DNA of 64,000 nt from Ophiodon elongatus. Its lineage: Eukaryota; Chordata; Actinopteri; Perciformes; Hexagrammidae. Positions 33,927 through 45,180 of this stretch are shown here, piece after piece. The notes under the pieces are model-generated. The model saw nothing but the letters and a program-made list of their open reading frames with translations. It was not told the DNA's origin and did no database searches. Position numbers and translations under genes: made by a program. The stretch lies in contig JACSYO010000396.1 of assembly GCA_016806645.1 (NCBI GenBank), positions 440,001 to 504,000 of the forward strand. The letters run 5' to 3'. How positions within the stretch are numbered: position 1 is the first letter of the stretch; every line of letters starts with the position of its first letter.

Positions 33927-35388
33927 TCAAAATTAGTCTTAGTCTTTTCATAAACTCATCTTGATATTGAGAGAACTTAACTAAACTAGTGAACCGACTA
34001 AATAAAACCCACCTGGTGCCTCAGTGTGTGCTGCTTCTTTAGAGCGACACTGCCCCCTCCTGGCTGCGTGGTGTCATAGACACACACTCAGTCAGTCTGC
34101 GGTTGATTCACAGAAAAGGCTCAGCATTAGATTTCTAATAAAAAGGTCAACGTAATGTTTACAGAAGGCAGGAATTCAAATCTGTGCTGAGTTCAGAAGG
34201 ACCGCCATCGTACCGGTCAGAACAGTCCGACTTCAGTGCCCCCCCACCACCCCCACCTCCCCCACCACCCCCACCACAGTGATGATCAAGCAACACACGT
34301 CACATGGTTAGAGTTTCAGACGGCTCAGTCGTGGAGCTATGACTGAACCGATGCCCCAAAGCGGTCCGATGGGCCTCACTCTGTTCTCTGTGCTGCGGCC
34401 CGGCTGCTTTCATGGACCACTACGAGATATACGAGATATATGAGATGTACGAGATATACGAGCTGCTCAGCTACTTGAGGGTCACGTGAGGAAACATGTG
34501 ATCTGTATCACATGCGAGGAAGAGAGGAACAAGAATGGATGTTCTTTACTCTCACGCTTCAGGACAAGGAACACCGACCCGAACCCGACACACACAATAC
34601 ATTTTACCAAATGATAACCTATGTGCTTCTTTGTCTCATGTCACGCGAACGACATACTTTGACCTGGAGCAAACAATACATATTAGTGTTGGTGTATTTT
34701 AGCATTGCAGCACGGATCAATGCACATGGTAAGAAATAGAAACATGACTAACTGTGACAGGGACCCTGAAAAGGCTGCTGATCCAGCTCAACAAATAAGA
34801 GGCCAGAAAGCGTACAGAACATCTCTTTAAAAATACCTTAAAACAAAACACAAGCTTTAACATGGTTCTTATATAACACTGACACGCTATGTCCAATATA
34901 TAACCACAGTTATAGTGTGTTTACGTGCAGCCCATGTTTCATCTTTTCATAATAGCTGTCCTCCAACATCCATCCTCTCACTGATGGGATTGATCCAGTG
35001 GATCCAGTAGCAGTAACACGCGGATCAGCGACTTATTAAACCGTTAATGAGAAATACCGGTTGTATCCGGTAGCAGAGGTGGCCTTGAATGAGTCCAATG
35101 GAGGCCGAGCGAGAGCCGCTTTGTGCTTCCCGGCTCTCGTTGGGCCGCGTGGCCCCGTCTCTCTGACAGAAAGCCTCCCGTTGGAAGCAGTAACAAAGGC
35201 ACCGCTTTGACATTTCCCTTCTCATTAGTGCAGATGTGTTAAAGGCAGACGCAGACTGATACGCAGAACAGCGCGCACACACACATATCTAATTAAAGCA
35301 GGAATACAATAGAAGTCTGTGGGGGGAAATCTCAGTCCTGCTTCTTAATTAAAACCTCACAGATGGATTTTGATATCAGCTGGGTGAG

Positions 35389-35506
<118 letters not shown>

Positions 35507-35928
35507 TGCCTAAAAATAGCTCTGTCCTTTGCTGGCCTAACTTTCCGTCTCCGTTCTTTGTCTCCTGACATTCTGAAGCGAGTCCCCGTCTACAGAGGGT
35601 GTGGGAATTTTCATTACGCCGCGATTAGCTGCTGGGCTTACGGTGTGAACTAATATTGACAGCTCCTATTCCCACAGAGCGGAGGACCCACTTCCAAGCG
35701 CCGAGCCTGGATATTTAGATAATCCCTCACAGGAAGCCCCGTTTCCTCCCCAATATGAGTCCCCTGCCCCCCCGCCCCGGGAGAGGTCCTCCCCCATGCT
35801 TCACTTTATTACACCTAATCTCTGGGAAGACGACTCGGGGACACACAAACATGGCGCTCGGCTCGGAGGAGGGAGAGGGGGAGGGGGGAGGGAGGAGGGA
35901 GTGTGTGCGGATGCGTTGCTGCACTTAC

Positions 35929-36015
35929 CGCCTCTTGGTCCGTCCGTCTGGACGCCAGGGCCTCGCTCTTGGCTTCAAACTCCGCCTGGATGTTGTCTCT
36001 CCGTCTCATCACGGC
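35929..36015 (-). CDS. snx7: snx7 exon 7
   Basis: Encodes residues 318-346: AVMRRRDNIQAEFEAKSEAL, then ASRRTDQEA. This is a charged helix of the BAR region, aligning with the VMKRRDQIQAE stretch of SNX7. Acceptor TTTCCTAG, donor GCG/GTAAGT. Phase 0 at both ends, 29 codons. Confidence 0.95.
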
Positions 36016-36064
36016 CTAGGAAAGATGGACCCACAACAGTTGAGTCTCGTGAGCGTTTTGAAGA

Positions 36065-36258
36065 GCCATCCTGATAGAGGATCCTCTTCTGTTGCTCTCC
36101 TGAAGGTTTCTTCCCTTTTTCTCCCCTCAAAGGTTTTTTGGGGAGTTTTTCCTGATCCGATGTGAGGTCCCGGGACAAAGGATGTTATGTGTACAGATTG
36201 TAAAGCCCTCTGAGGAGAATTTGTAATTATGGGCTGTACAAAATAAATTGAATTGAAA
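36065..36258 (+). repeat. Retroposon 3' tail
   Basis: Contains ATCCTGATAGAGGATCCTCT, GGGGAGTTTTTCCTGATCCG, GTGTACAGATTGTAAAGCCC and ends AAAATAAATTGAATTGAAA. It is a better preserved relative of 33681-33926. The short terminal TTGAA repeat is typical of LINE-mobilised 3' ends. Orientation is opposite to snx7. Confidence 0.72.
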
Positions 36259-37181
36259 GGAGTCATGCAGAGCTGGAAAGAGGAAATACAACTCTGTTCA
36301 TAGCCATACTGATGGCTCTATGAAGGGGATGTCAGTCAGTGTGTTGGTCCCCCACTTTGCTCCAAACTTGGACACTTATTGAGGTTTCCCAGAAGCCTGA
36401 GGACTTTGGGGATCCCTGACTTTTCACGTCTCCATTTAAAGGTGGAGCAGTTGGAGGGACCTGTCAGCAGAAATGGAATATGCAGCTTTTCTTTCGTGAG
36501 TAATCGGCTGAAACTTAGACTCGCTGTGTTTCCGTTAGCTCACAATGAGCCCTTCATATCTACGCAGGGAGCTGGTCCTCGTCACGGAGTCCCCCATGTT
36601 GCACTGCCACGTTTCTACGCGAGCCCAGAACGGACAAACCAAACACTGGCTCTAGAGAAGGCCTTTCACATCGGCCACCGCAGCTCTCCTTCACGCATGG
36701 CTAGCCTAACCTCACCGCTAGATGATACCAAGTCCTCCACTGTTCAGTAGAACTACATCCACGAGATGGATTGTTCCGCCTTCAGGATGATCTGGTATCA
36801 CTCTGGTGATCATCCCTTTTTCCATCCTCAGGTCTAATCTTTTATTGGTCACTAAAAACCTTCATTCCCATCAGCCCCGGCTTTATTTTCTGTTCACTGC
36901 TGATTAGCTACTGTTAGCATGCTAACACGTTAACTAAGATGATGATCACGGTAGCATTTAGAACTGCTAAACACCACGAATATAACTTGGCTTTATGGAG
37001 CAAAATCGCATCGCTGCTGGTATGATTACTTTCGATGCAAAATATTTGGCAGCAGGGTCATTCAGTCGTCACAATAGTAGTCTATTGATTCCAATGGCAG
37101 GCGCACTGAGTTAATGGCTTTGGGTTTGACTAAACAAAGTCCAAAGACCTGCACTGGTAACTTCCTGGTCAGGGGTTAGGG

Positions 37182-38140
37182 CAGGTGTGGGCCGTTTTGG
37201 CTCAGGGGCCACAATGAGTTTTAAAATTTGACAGACGGGCCGGGCCAGTATCAGATCGATGGAGAGTGTTTGTGTGAACTAATATAAATTACAAGTAAAA
37301 GCCATTAACTAAAAAGTAAAGAAAACTTACATTTCATTTCAGTGGGAACAGTGTTGTTGGTCACCCTTTTTTGCCAGTGTATCAAAGTCTGGTGTCAGTT
37401 TGTTTGTCTACTGCAGTAGCCTAGCCTGCTACTGCTGTAGTAACCTAGCCTGCTACTACTGCTGCTGTAACCTAGCCTGCTACTACTGCTGTAGTAACCT
37501 AGCCTGCCACTACTGCTGCTGTAGCCTAGCCTGCTACTACTGCTGTAGTAACCTAGCCTGCCACTACTGCTGCTGTAGCCTAGCCTGCTACTACTGCTGT
37601 AGTAACCTAGCCTGCCACTACTGCTGCTGTAGCCTAGCCTGCTACTACTGCTGTAGTAACCTAGCCTGCCACTACTGCTGTAGTAGCCTAGCCTGCTACT
37701 ACTGCTGTAGTAGCCTAGCCTGCTAACCGCAGCAGCTGATGTTTGTTTAGGAGACAGCGGCGCTGCAAAAGGATATGAGAATCTCAGTTCGTGCTTAACT
37801 GCCAATATCTCCATTATTACAGCTAGCAGGAAGCTGGCAGGCAGAACCCGATATGTCACATGAGCGCGCGGCGCGGTCTCGTGGGTCTGATGCGCGTTCA
37901 TTATGCCGAGGAAAATAACTCTGGATTTAGCTGTTAGTTCATTTTACAACTTTAAAAACTGAATTTTTTAAATAAGGGCTATTAGAGTGTCCATACTGGG
38001 GAGTGGGATCAACTGAAACGCCGGGTATTGCTGGAAAAAGGCTAAATGAATGCGGTCTTTACTATGATTTGGATCATTTTGTACCAATATTCGACGGGCC
38101 GGATTAAAAAGCCCAACGGGCCGTAGTTTGCCAATAACTG
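37182..38140. mobile_element. hAT-like non-autonomous element
   Basis: The left end (CAGGTGTGGGCCG, then GGGGCCACAATGAGTTTTAA) and right end (ACGGGCCGGATTAAAA, GGGCCGTAGTTTGCC) resemble the paired ends of hAT-type elements known in vertebrates. No clean 8-bp duplication was found, so the ends are approximate. There is no transposase frame; an internal minisatellite occupies 37400-37730. Confidence 0.5.
37400..37730. repeat. 27-bp minisatellite, about twelve units
   Basis: Units of 27 bp with the core CCTAGCCTGCTACTACTGCT. Two variant forms (TAC or CAC after the shared core; CTGTAGTAA or CTGCTGTAG at the end) alternate in the central part, giving a 54-bp higher-order unit. Because 27 is a multiple of three, long open frames run through on both strands. 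They are not evidence of a protein. Confidence 0.93.
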
Positions 38141-38959
38141 GGTGTCTGGCACTAGACGCCACAGCCAAGGGACTGGATTTAGAGTCTGGTTCATCAGGTT
38201 AGATCACAGGTAAGATCCCTACAAAGGTCCAGGCAGTGAAGTCTTCACCACTGGGTCTAGAAGTAGGGATGCCCCGGAGGACCGGATGTCCATTGTTATT
38301 GGCCGACGGCTAAACGTCAATGGAGGTTGCAGTGATTAACGTTATGATGCGTCCAAGCTCCACTCAGTAAATATTTGGCGTATTTGGTAAAGGTAAATTG
38401 AAATGCTATCATGACGTGTTCAAATATAGTCTCGTAAAAACGTAGTTTATGGTGAAAAACTTGAATAAATACGGTTGTTTGAATGAGATGTTTCCATTTA
38501 AACGAAAAATATATATTAGAGAGGGAAATATGACCCGTTTAGCTTCCCAAGCAGTAGCCTTATAATACATAAATAAATGACTTTTTAAAATCAAAGCAAA
38601 TAACACAAAAACTAAAGATTGGTATGGGTCGATATGGATCATCATATGGGGGCATCTATCTATAAGTAGACTAGGTCTTATCTGTTTGTTGTATATTTTC
38701 ATCTGTATAAATATTTAATAATGTAACGTAACATTCAGTAGGAGTTCATGAAGTCTGGTAAATGATGAGTGGACTAAGCCGATGTAATAGTGTGAACTTG
38801 TTGATTCTTTTCTCCACTTTAACACTTTCACTAAAGACAAATCTTCATAATCCACAGTGGCATGCAGTAATATTCTGCGCTCCACTGGATTAACATGGAG
38901 GCTGTGCTCGTTGTTTTGTAAATGTGATGGACCGTGCTGGAACCGGGCCCCGGTCTCAC

Positions 38960-39159
38960 CTTCAGGGTCTCGGTGCAGAGGACGTACTCGTGCAGCGAGG
39001 GGACGAGGACCTCAGACAGATGGTGGATCTGCTCGTCCGTTTCCTTACTGCACCGCTCCACGCAGCTGGCCACGCCATTCAGGGGCTCCGCCAGCTCCTC
39101 CTCTGACTCCGCCCACTGGGCGTAGGTGGGGCTGTACTGAGTCAGCTCATCCAGATACT
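38960..39159 (-). CDS. snx7: snx7 exon 6
   Basis: Encodes residues 251 (split codon) to 317: EYLDELTQYSPTYAQWAESE through EYVLCTETLK. This is the central BAR helix region, with LAEPLNGVASCVERCSKET matching SNX7. Acceptor TTCCAG, donor AAG/GTGAGA. It starts in phase 1 (two bases complete the Glu codon begun in exon 5) and ends in phase 0. Confidence 0.95.
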
Positions 39160-39302
39160 CTGGAAGGAACAGAGGAGACGTTTAAACATAAACCAGCTGG
39201 GTGGAGTCATCGGTTACGATGAGAGGGCACTGACCAGGGGTGGTATGCAACTAATACATTTACTTGGGTATTGTACTTAATGCTACGATAAGGAACTTAA
39301 GT

Positions 39303-39571
39303 GTTGAGTCTGGCGCCCCCTGTTGACTAAAGTGGTTCCTTTTAGAAAACCTCATTTTACTGCAGCAGGGTCTGACTCGTCTGCCCTGCTCAGTCCTGGT
39401 TCTGGTTCTCCCATGCCTCGCTTCCCTCCAGCGGGTCCAGCGATACATCCTGGGTCTCCAGCAGCGTGGTGTCGGTGTAGCTGCTGCCGGGAGCTGAGCT
39501 CTCCTCCTCCCTCCGGAGCTCCGACTGCAGGACCCCGCTGGACTCTGAGCTGAAGGAGGTTCTGGTGAACC
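39303..39571 (-). repeat. Coding-like dispersed repeat, copy A
   Basis: Lies in intron 5 (39160-39815) on the snx7 strand. One minus-strand frame reads SSESSGVLQSELRREEESSA, then YTDTTLLETQDVSLDPLEG and ends ENQNQD before a stop. Another frame shares VHQNLLQLR and the end ESDPAAVK with copy B. The relation to 17060-17232 and 52364-52826 extends past the stop, so it is a dispersed repeat and not a snx7 exon. The protein family is not recognised. Confidence 0.6.
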
Positions 39572-39815
39572 CGACCCCGTGGCACCGATGACGAGCATTA
39601 AGAATAACTACATAGATATAGCCAAGCTTCTCTCTGACGGTCTCATTTACTTATGTAGGTCATAAAGATGCCTCAGTGTTAAACTGAGACGGTTTCATTC
39701 CTCACAGTAACATTAAAGACATTGTATACATGGGTATGATCAGATTGGATCTTTTATTTCGTAACTCTATTTTCCACAGCCCTGCAGTCTTTCGGGAGCA
39801 GACATTGTGGAGTAC

Positions 39816-40014
39816 CTCTCTGTTCCTTGATGATCCTCTGGGTAACTTTGTCCACGGAGCAGATCTTGTTGCTGAAGTCCTCCACGTACTCCTGCATCAG
39901 ACTGAACTCCTCCGGCCGGCTCCTCAGGCCCCGCACCGAGTTGGCCACGGCCCTCACCGTCTCCCCCATCCTGCTCAGGAAGCCTGGGCCCTGTTTCTTG
40001 TGGGACAACAAGTC
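39816..40014 (-). CDS. snx7: snx7 exon 5
   Basis: Encodes residues 185-250 plus the first base of codon 251: DLLSHKKQGPGFLSRMGETV through TQRIIKEQR. It is the linker and amphipathic start of the BAR region (SHKKQGPG-LSRMG-TVRAVA is strongly SNX7-like). Acceptor CGGCAG, preceded by a C-rich tract; donor GAG/GTACTC. Ends in phase 1, matched by exon 6. Confidence 0.95.
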
Positions 40015-40329
40015 CTGCCGGGGGGAGGAGGGGGGAGGGGGGGTCAAACACACCAGTTTAATAAATTAAACTGTGCATCAATGCTGAGTTCACAGACGTT
40101 CACACTGGTCTAAATGCATTTCATATAAGGGTATTTTTAGAGACCATGACTAAGATGTCAGATTGGGGGAATAAAGCTGAGTGAAGAGAGAACTTCTGAT
40201 GAGCTGCCACTATTTGACTCCAAGACATCTAACGGGAAATATTCATGTAGCTTAGCGGGAAATAATACCTTTAGCTCAAACGTTCTCAAGCTTGATTACT
40301 GACTGACACTTGTTCTCTTTCTGAGGGTG

Positions 40330-40480
40330 GGACGAGAAGATGGATATCATCAGTTCAGAGCTGAACAGAACTGGACGTGGTTAACCTAGCTTAGCATAAA
40401 GACTGGAAGCAAGCCTGGCTCCGCCCAAAGATCACAAATACACCAAGCAACATCTCTAAAGCTCTCTGACGAAGCCATTG
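40330..40480 (+). repeat. Dispersed repeat fragment (TAGCTTAGCATAAAGA type)
   Basis: In intron 4 (40015-40610). Contains CTAGCTTAGCATAAAGACTG and CTGGCTCCGCCCAAAG, and matches 19820-19980 in part. Confidence 0.5.
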
Positions 40481-40610
40481 AGAGTCAGAGTATTTCACAC
40501 TTAAAGAGCTTTATCAGGAAAACCAACCTCTTGATCCCTGGGAAATGGAGTTCTAGTGTGTGTGCGTGAGCGTGTGTGTGAGTGAATGAGAGAGAGGGAG
40601 AGGGAGAGAC

Positions 40611-40769
40611 CTGTGCTGTGAGGAAGACTTTGAAGTGCTGGCTGTAAGACAGGATGGGGTGCAGGGAGATCTTGTTGAGGAAGCGGTGCAGGGCTTTCCT
40701 CCGGGTCTCGATGAAGTCGTTGTTGAAGCGCTCCACCATGCCCTTCATCACAAACTTCTCCGGCAGCGG
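40611..40769 (-). CDS. snx7: snx7 exon 4
   Basis: Encodes residues 132-184: PLPEKFVMKGMVERFNNDFI, then ETRRKALHRFLNKI, ending HFKVFLTAQ. This is the second half of the PX domain: the proline-rich loop (PLPEKF), the membrane-proximal segment and the ETRRKAL helix whose Arg helps hold the phosphoinositide head group. Acceptor GTCCTCAG. The donor is CAG/GTCTCTCC, a weak match to the usual GTRAGT. Phase 0 at both ends. Confidence 0.95.
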
Positions 40770-41033
40770 CTGAGGACACGGCGAGACAAGGATCCAGGTG
40801 GTTATTGCGTGTGCTAGGTAGTGGGTGTGGCATGCATGTGGCGGCTCAGTGGTCTCAACCTGTACAGATAGCAACCAGGGCTGTGCTCGTGAGACCAGCG
40901 CACAGAGCGGGAGCTCCGTATTGCTCGACCCCCCCATCACACCCACAACTCAAGCTCAAGACTCACTCGCTGGTCAGGTGGACTTTAACTTTTGGAGGCG
41001 GGGATGGAATAGACCGTGGCCGATGTTATGTTT

Positions 41034-41165
41034 ACGCAGGTGTGTGTATATATATAGTTTATGCAGGTGTGTGTGAATATATACGTTTATGCAGGTGTGT
41101 GTGAATAACAATGTTGATGCCGGTTTATGGATATTGGCAATATGTTCATGCAGGTGTGTTAATTA
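41034..41165. repeat. Short tandem repeat, unit about 31 bp
   Basis: Three to four imperfect units built on TGCAGGTGTGTGTGAATA in intron 3 (40770-41345). No other feature is seen in that intron. Confidence 0.75.
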
Positions 41166-41345
41166 AATATTGAAGTTAATTAAATATGCAAGTCTCTGGA
41201 AAAAACTGAGGAATCCTCGATGGAAAGAAAAATGCAGTCAAAAACCCCCAAACCCTGCTGAGTGCTCTGGAAAACGTGTGACTCGTACTAAATGAGCTGA
41301 AACTCGTCAGACTGGGGAGCAGCTGCGTGGTGCGCTCATACGTAC

Positions 41346-41456
41346 GTGGACGATGAGCGTCGGGTGGGTTTCTTCCAGTTTGCTTCGGAGCCACAGGAAG
41401 TCCTGGTAGCGCCGGCGAACCTCGTACTCACTGGAGTCATAGTCGCCCCGTGTGGT
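41346..41456 (-). CDS. snx7: snx7 exon 3
   Basis: Encodes residues 95-131: TTRGDYDSSEYEVRRRYQDF, then LWLRSKLEETHPTLIVH. It carries the PX signature RRRYQDF (residues 108-114), whose first Arg contacts the 3-phosphate of PtdIns3P and whose Tyr stacks on the inositol ring in characterised PX domains. Acceptor TCCTCTTAG, donor CAC/GTACGT. Phase 0 at both ends. Confidence 0.95.
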
Positions 41457-41463
41457 CTAAGAG

Positions 41464-41491
41464 GAAGAGAGAGAGAGAGAGAGAGAGAGAG
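41464..41491. repeat. (GA)n microsatellite near exon 3 acceptor
   Basis: About 13 GA units. On the snx7 strand this is a (TC)n run and forms part of the polypyrimidine tract upstream of exon 3. Length changes could affect splicing; this is an inference from position only. The rest of intron 2 (41457-41860) shows nothing notable. Confidence 0.85.
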
Positions 41492-41860
41492 ACACTTTAT
41501 CCCTGGTACTCCTCACTCACTTTCCCAAATTCTGTTAGTTACCTCGGTTACATGCTCAGTAATGTAATCCAAATTCATATACAGCTTATACGTTCATAAT
41601 GATGGGAACCAACATGCCATGTGTAGAAGAGTAGACTTTGAATATTGGTAACGTATTTGGGTTTGTGTGGGGAAATGAATGCATATCTGGCGCTAATCAA
41701 AGATCTATTAGAGCCAAAAGCATCGGGTGTGACAGAATCATCAACCAATCCTCTTCCTCGTTGACGGAAGCCGCGAGATTATGACGAAAACCCCAAACAT
41801 CTCTGCTCCCAAAGGAAAGTCCCCCTTCAGCAGACACCGGGTACACGAGGCCCTGCTCAC

Positions 41861-42058
41861 CTTGGTCGCCACCCTGTACATGATGAAGGTCTCGATGGCA
41901 GTGACCTGGCTCTCCGGGTTATCCACGGTGACGAAGATGTCTTTGCCCTCGGCATCCTGCTGCTGCTCCACCTCCTCCTGCTCCTCCTCCAGTCTGTACT
42001 GGTTGACCATGGAGCTGGGGGAGTTGGGCATGGGACTGCCATCTGCCAGCGAGGTGTT
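41861..42058 (-). CDS. snx7: snx7 exon 2
   Basis: Encodes residues 29-94: NTSLADGSPMPNSPSSMVNQ, an acidic Glu/Gln-rich run, then DIFVTVDNPESQVTAIETFI and MYRVATK. The first half aligns with the disordered N-terminal segment of SNX7 and the second half begins the PX domain. The acceptor is GGTCCAG before AAC; another AG 22 bases further upstream would break the frame. Donor AAG/GTGAGC. Phase 0 at both ends. Confidence 0.95.
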
Positions 42059-42558
42059 CTGGACCAATGAGAGGACGGCACTGTGAGTCGTGTTGCTAGC
42101 AAACGGGAGTTCTACGAGCTCGGTCACTTCTCCCAAAGCGTGCTCCGAGCTAGCTAACGCTGCGTTAGCTTAGCATGCTCATTCACCGCGACACATCTTG
42201 GACATCACGTCAACACTGGCGATCATGTTTGTGTTAATGTTTTAAACCAACACTCGGGTCAGAGGTCACAGAGGTTAACAGTCTCTACCTCCAGCGCAAG
42301 TATACGTTTCAATAAGGTCGGACTACAAGTCACGGTGACCACCGGAATCCTGTCGGTTCCTCCGGGTGGATGTTTGTGCCAAATCTGAAGAAAAACTCAG
42401 CCATTCCTGAGATACCAGTTCCAGCAGAATGAAGCGGCTGTACGGACGACAACCTGAAACACGAAGCTCTCGGGGCAAGTGAAGACTTCTCCTTGTTTTC
42501 TACCGGAGATGTGCTCATTTTTCTTGGACATTTACATAGACTTTGTGAGTATTTTTTT

Positions 42559-42561
42559 AAT

Positions 42562-42600
<39 letters not shown>

Positions 42601-42631
42601 TATTTATTTATATATATATATATATATATAA
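42559..42631. repeat. (TTTA)n followed by (TA)n
   Basis: About ten TTTA units run into about ten TA units. Confidence 0.93.
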
Positions 42632-42669
42632 AAATACACATAAAGTGTGTAGGTGCTATTTAAATGTAA

Positions 42670-43075
42670 ATGACTTGTTTTGAAGCCTCGAGTTCGTCTA
42701 TTTCGTCGTCTTGTTTTTTTCCGCAACCGATGACAGAAGTTACAATATATGGAATGAGGCGTAGTGACGGAGAGACGCAGTGTACGTCTCTGTTAGAGAC
42801 CTGTCAATCACCTTGTAGCCCCGCCCTAAAGCATACCCTGCTTTATGGTCTATTGACTCTAAATGGACCATAATTTACTAAATGAACATCATGCTGTATT
42901 GAAGAAGACTTGAAACTAGAGATTGAGACATAAACTCATGTTTACTGAGGGAATAACTCAAGAGAGAAGTAGAGTCATTTTCTATAGACTTCTATACAAC
43001 CAGAGGAGTCGCCCCCTGGTGGTCAGGAGAGAGAATGCAAGTTTTAAGACGCTTCTGCATCGGCTTCACTTTTCA
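42670..43075 (+). mobile_element. Dispersed non-autonomous repeat, copy 5
   Basis: Plus-orientation copy from GAAGCCTCGAGTTCGTC to CATCGGCTTCACTTTTCA with the full core (ACCATAATTTACTAAATGAA, GAGTCGCCCCCTGGTGGTC). It has a small internal deletion in the ACAATGTTTACTGAGG region. Confidence 0.85.
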
Positions 43076-44642
43076 TGCAGAATTTTGCATGAAAATTCAT
43101 AAAAACAACTGATTTGTAGAGTAATCGACTAGCAGGGGGCGGTTTAGTTTAATCTGAGCAAAAACACAAAACACAAGTGTAAAAGAGACGACATGTCATT
43201 TTATGGAGGGGCTGGGTGCCTCGGCTGAGATTAAAAAATATTGCCATGGTAGAAGAGTGTGACTGTAAGTCTTCAACAGAAATCAGCCAGTTTATCTTTG
43301 ACTGCTAACTGGGGGAACCATCTGGGCCCAGTGGGCGCATTTTAAAATTCACGAACCTTTCCATATGGTGAGTGGGGTAAGAAGAATATGATTGAGGTTA
43401 AATATGCTCGGGAAAAAAAACAGAAGTGGAGTAACAGCCATGTAGTCCATCCCCTCTCTCACACACAGACTGTAGAGTCAGAGATATGGAGGGAAACCGC
43501 TGCCGGGCTCAAGATTAGGAACATTCCAAGCAACCGATACGGAGGAGCAACGTCTCCAGTGGAAATCAATGCTCCTAGATGCTCCTCAAAAGGTGCACGG
43601 CAGGGATCAGATTAAAATACGCCAACGTTATAGTATATTACAGAAACCCCTGAACATCCTATCTTTTAAATTATTGATATTATACAGATGAAAGTTTAAC
43701 TAGATGATGTGAAATTGGCGACACGCAATTCGCTCGATGGAAGATTTATTGCTCGAGTTGTTTGGACTCCAAAAACAACAAGTCCACAAACTGTTAAACA
43801 GAGTGAAGCTCCCTTTTCCCTCATAGACAATCTTTGGCTGAGTGCAGACCCCCTCCTGCAGAGGGCAGCCATCAAGTGAACACCTGAGTGACAGCTGATG
43901 GGCCAACCACAGCCTGTCCTTTGAACTAGTGAAGGAGACAGTAGTAGGATTATTATTATTGTTATTAATGTATTTATTTCTTGAACGAAATATCGTCCTC
44001 CGGGGGAAAATCCTGAGCTTTTTTATTCTGCTGGTCGCGGCGCTTGGTCTTGCGCCTCTGAATTTTTGTAACCTGATCATGTGACCATCACAAATGGTTC
44101 ACTGATAAAAAAAGTAATATTTACATGTGTTGGGATTATACAAAGAAGGACAACCGGTTTTAGAAGCAGGAGGTCTTGAAAATCTTCATTTCAGTAAATA
44201 TTTTGCAGGCAAATCAAAGTTTACAGGATATTCAACCTTTGTTATAATGCTTTTACAACTTGACTTTCTTTACAGGGTTTGTATGAAGGCAATAAAGCAG
44301 TCCATGAGCATGAGCTATGAGTTTACAGATGATTAGAATCCCTCCTCGGCACTGAAGGTTAGTTTGTGGCTTCTTGCCGGTGACACCTGCAGTCTGTACT
44401 ATTCTGACTGTCGTTTGTAATTGACATCATGTACTGGATGCTCTATGTTTGGTCCTTTCTCTGGACCACAGGAAGTGTAGCGGCCGCCGAGGCGCCAGCC
44501 AATGGGGATCCAGTTAATAAACAATAATAAACAGTCTGTGGGCGTAACTAGGAGTTTCCCTCGCATTCATTCTATTTGCCACGCCATGGAGACGTACGAC
44601 TCCACCCACAATCCTGAAGGGGGCCAGCGGCCTGTCAGATTG

Positions 44643-45180
44643 GTTACCGTGGAAACGTTTACGGCTGGTGAGGATGCATGTCCACAGTGTCGGCTCCATG
44701 CTCCGCTCCCAGATTTAAAACAAGGGCCGACCAAATTCTTTTTTTTTTTTTTTTTTTAAACAGGTCTTCATCTTATGCTGCACTGCTTTTGTTTTTATTT
44801 ATTTTTTCATTATTCTGTAAAACAGTTTGTTGAGCTGAGAGCGGTATTAAACTGCTAGTTCCACCTTAGGGGCTCAAAGGTAACAGTTTCCAGGTTGCCA
44901 TAGGTAACCATTTTGAGAAATTGGCAACAAATGACTGGCTTTTTTTTAATGGCGACCACTTTGACGTTTTCAATATTAAGCTGCATGATGTCAAAATGAC
45001 TAAAAATATGAGGCGACTAAAAATGTTTCAGTTTCGGCTACCAGAAGCTGAAGCCGGGCAAGGCTAACGCAACAAATAGAAAATATGTATTTGAGTGCAC
45101 TTCTTTGCCGTTTGCTGTTCACAGAGTGGTTGCCACTGATGGCAATTGCTAATTGCTCAGAAATCGTTGCCAATGGCAAC
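44643..45180. promoter_or_regulatory. Cluster of RFX X-box-like palindromes
   Basis: Four motifs of the GTNRCC-spacer-RGYAAC form lie in 540 bp of snx7 intron 1: GTTACCGTGGAAAC (44643, one mismatch), GTTGCCATAGGTAAC (44894), GGTTGCCACTGATGGCAA (45128, wider spacer) and GTTGCCAATGGCAAC (45166). RFX proteins bind such inverted half-sites, often at ciliary genes. At least the last shares surroundings with 26194-26208, so part of the cluster may come from a repeat. Confidence 0.4.

Larger units (their letters stand above)
36016..38959 (-). other. snx7 intron 6, 2.9 kb
   Basis: GT-AG intron. A retroposon tail ends about 50 bp upstream of the exon 7 acceptor, and an hAT-like element with an internal minisatellite fills 37182-38140. 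No nested gene seen. Confidence 0.8.

Noticed and set aside
37400..37901. Cys/Tyr-rich and Ser/Tyr-rich proteins on the two strands
   Set aside because: Both arise from the 27-bp minisatellite, whose length keeps any stop-free frame open. No start context or domain supports a gene.
38857..39222. Plus-strand open frames over the snx7 exons (also at 39.7-40.1, 40.6-41.1 and 41.8-42.1 kb)
   Set aside because: They are opposite-strand shadows of snx7 exons, and the minus-strand reading has clear family identity and splice sites.
39303..39598. Additional snx7 exon between exons 5 and 6
   Set aside because: Exons 5 and 6 join in phase to give a contiguous SNX7 protein, and this sequence recurs at 17.1 and 52.5 kb as a dispersed repeat.
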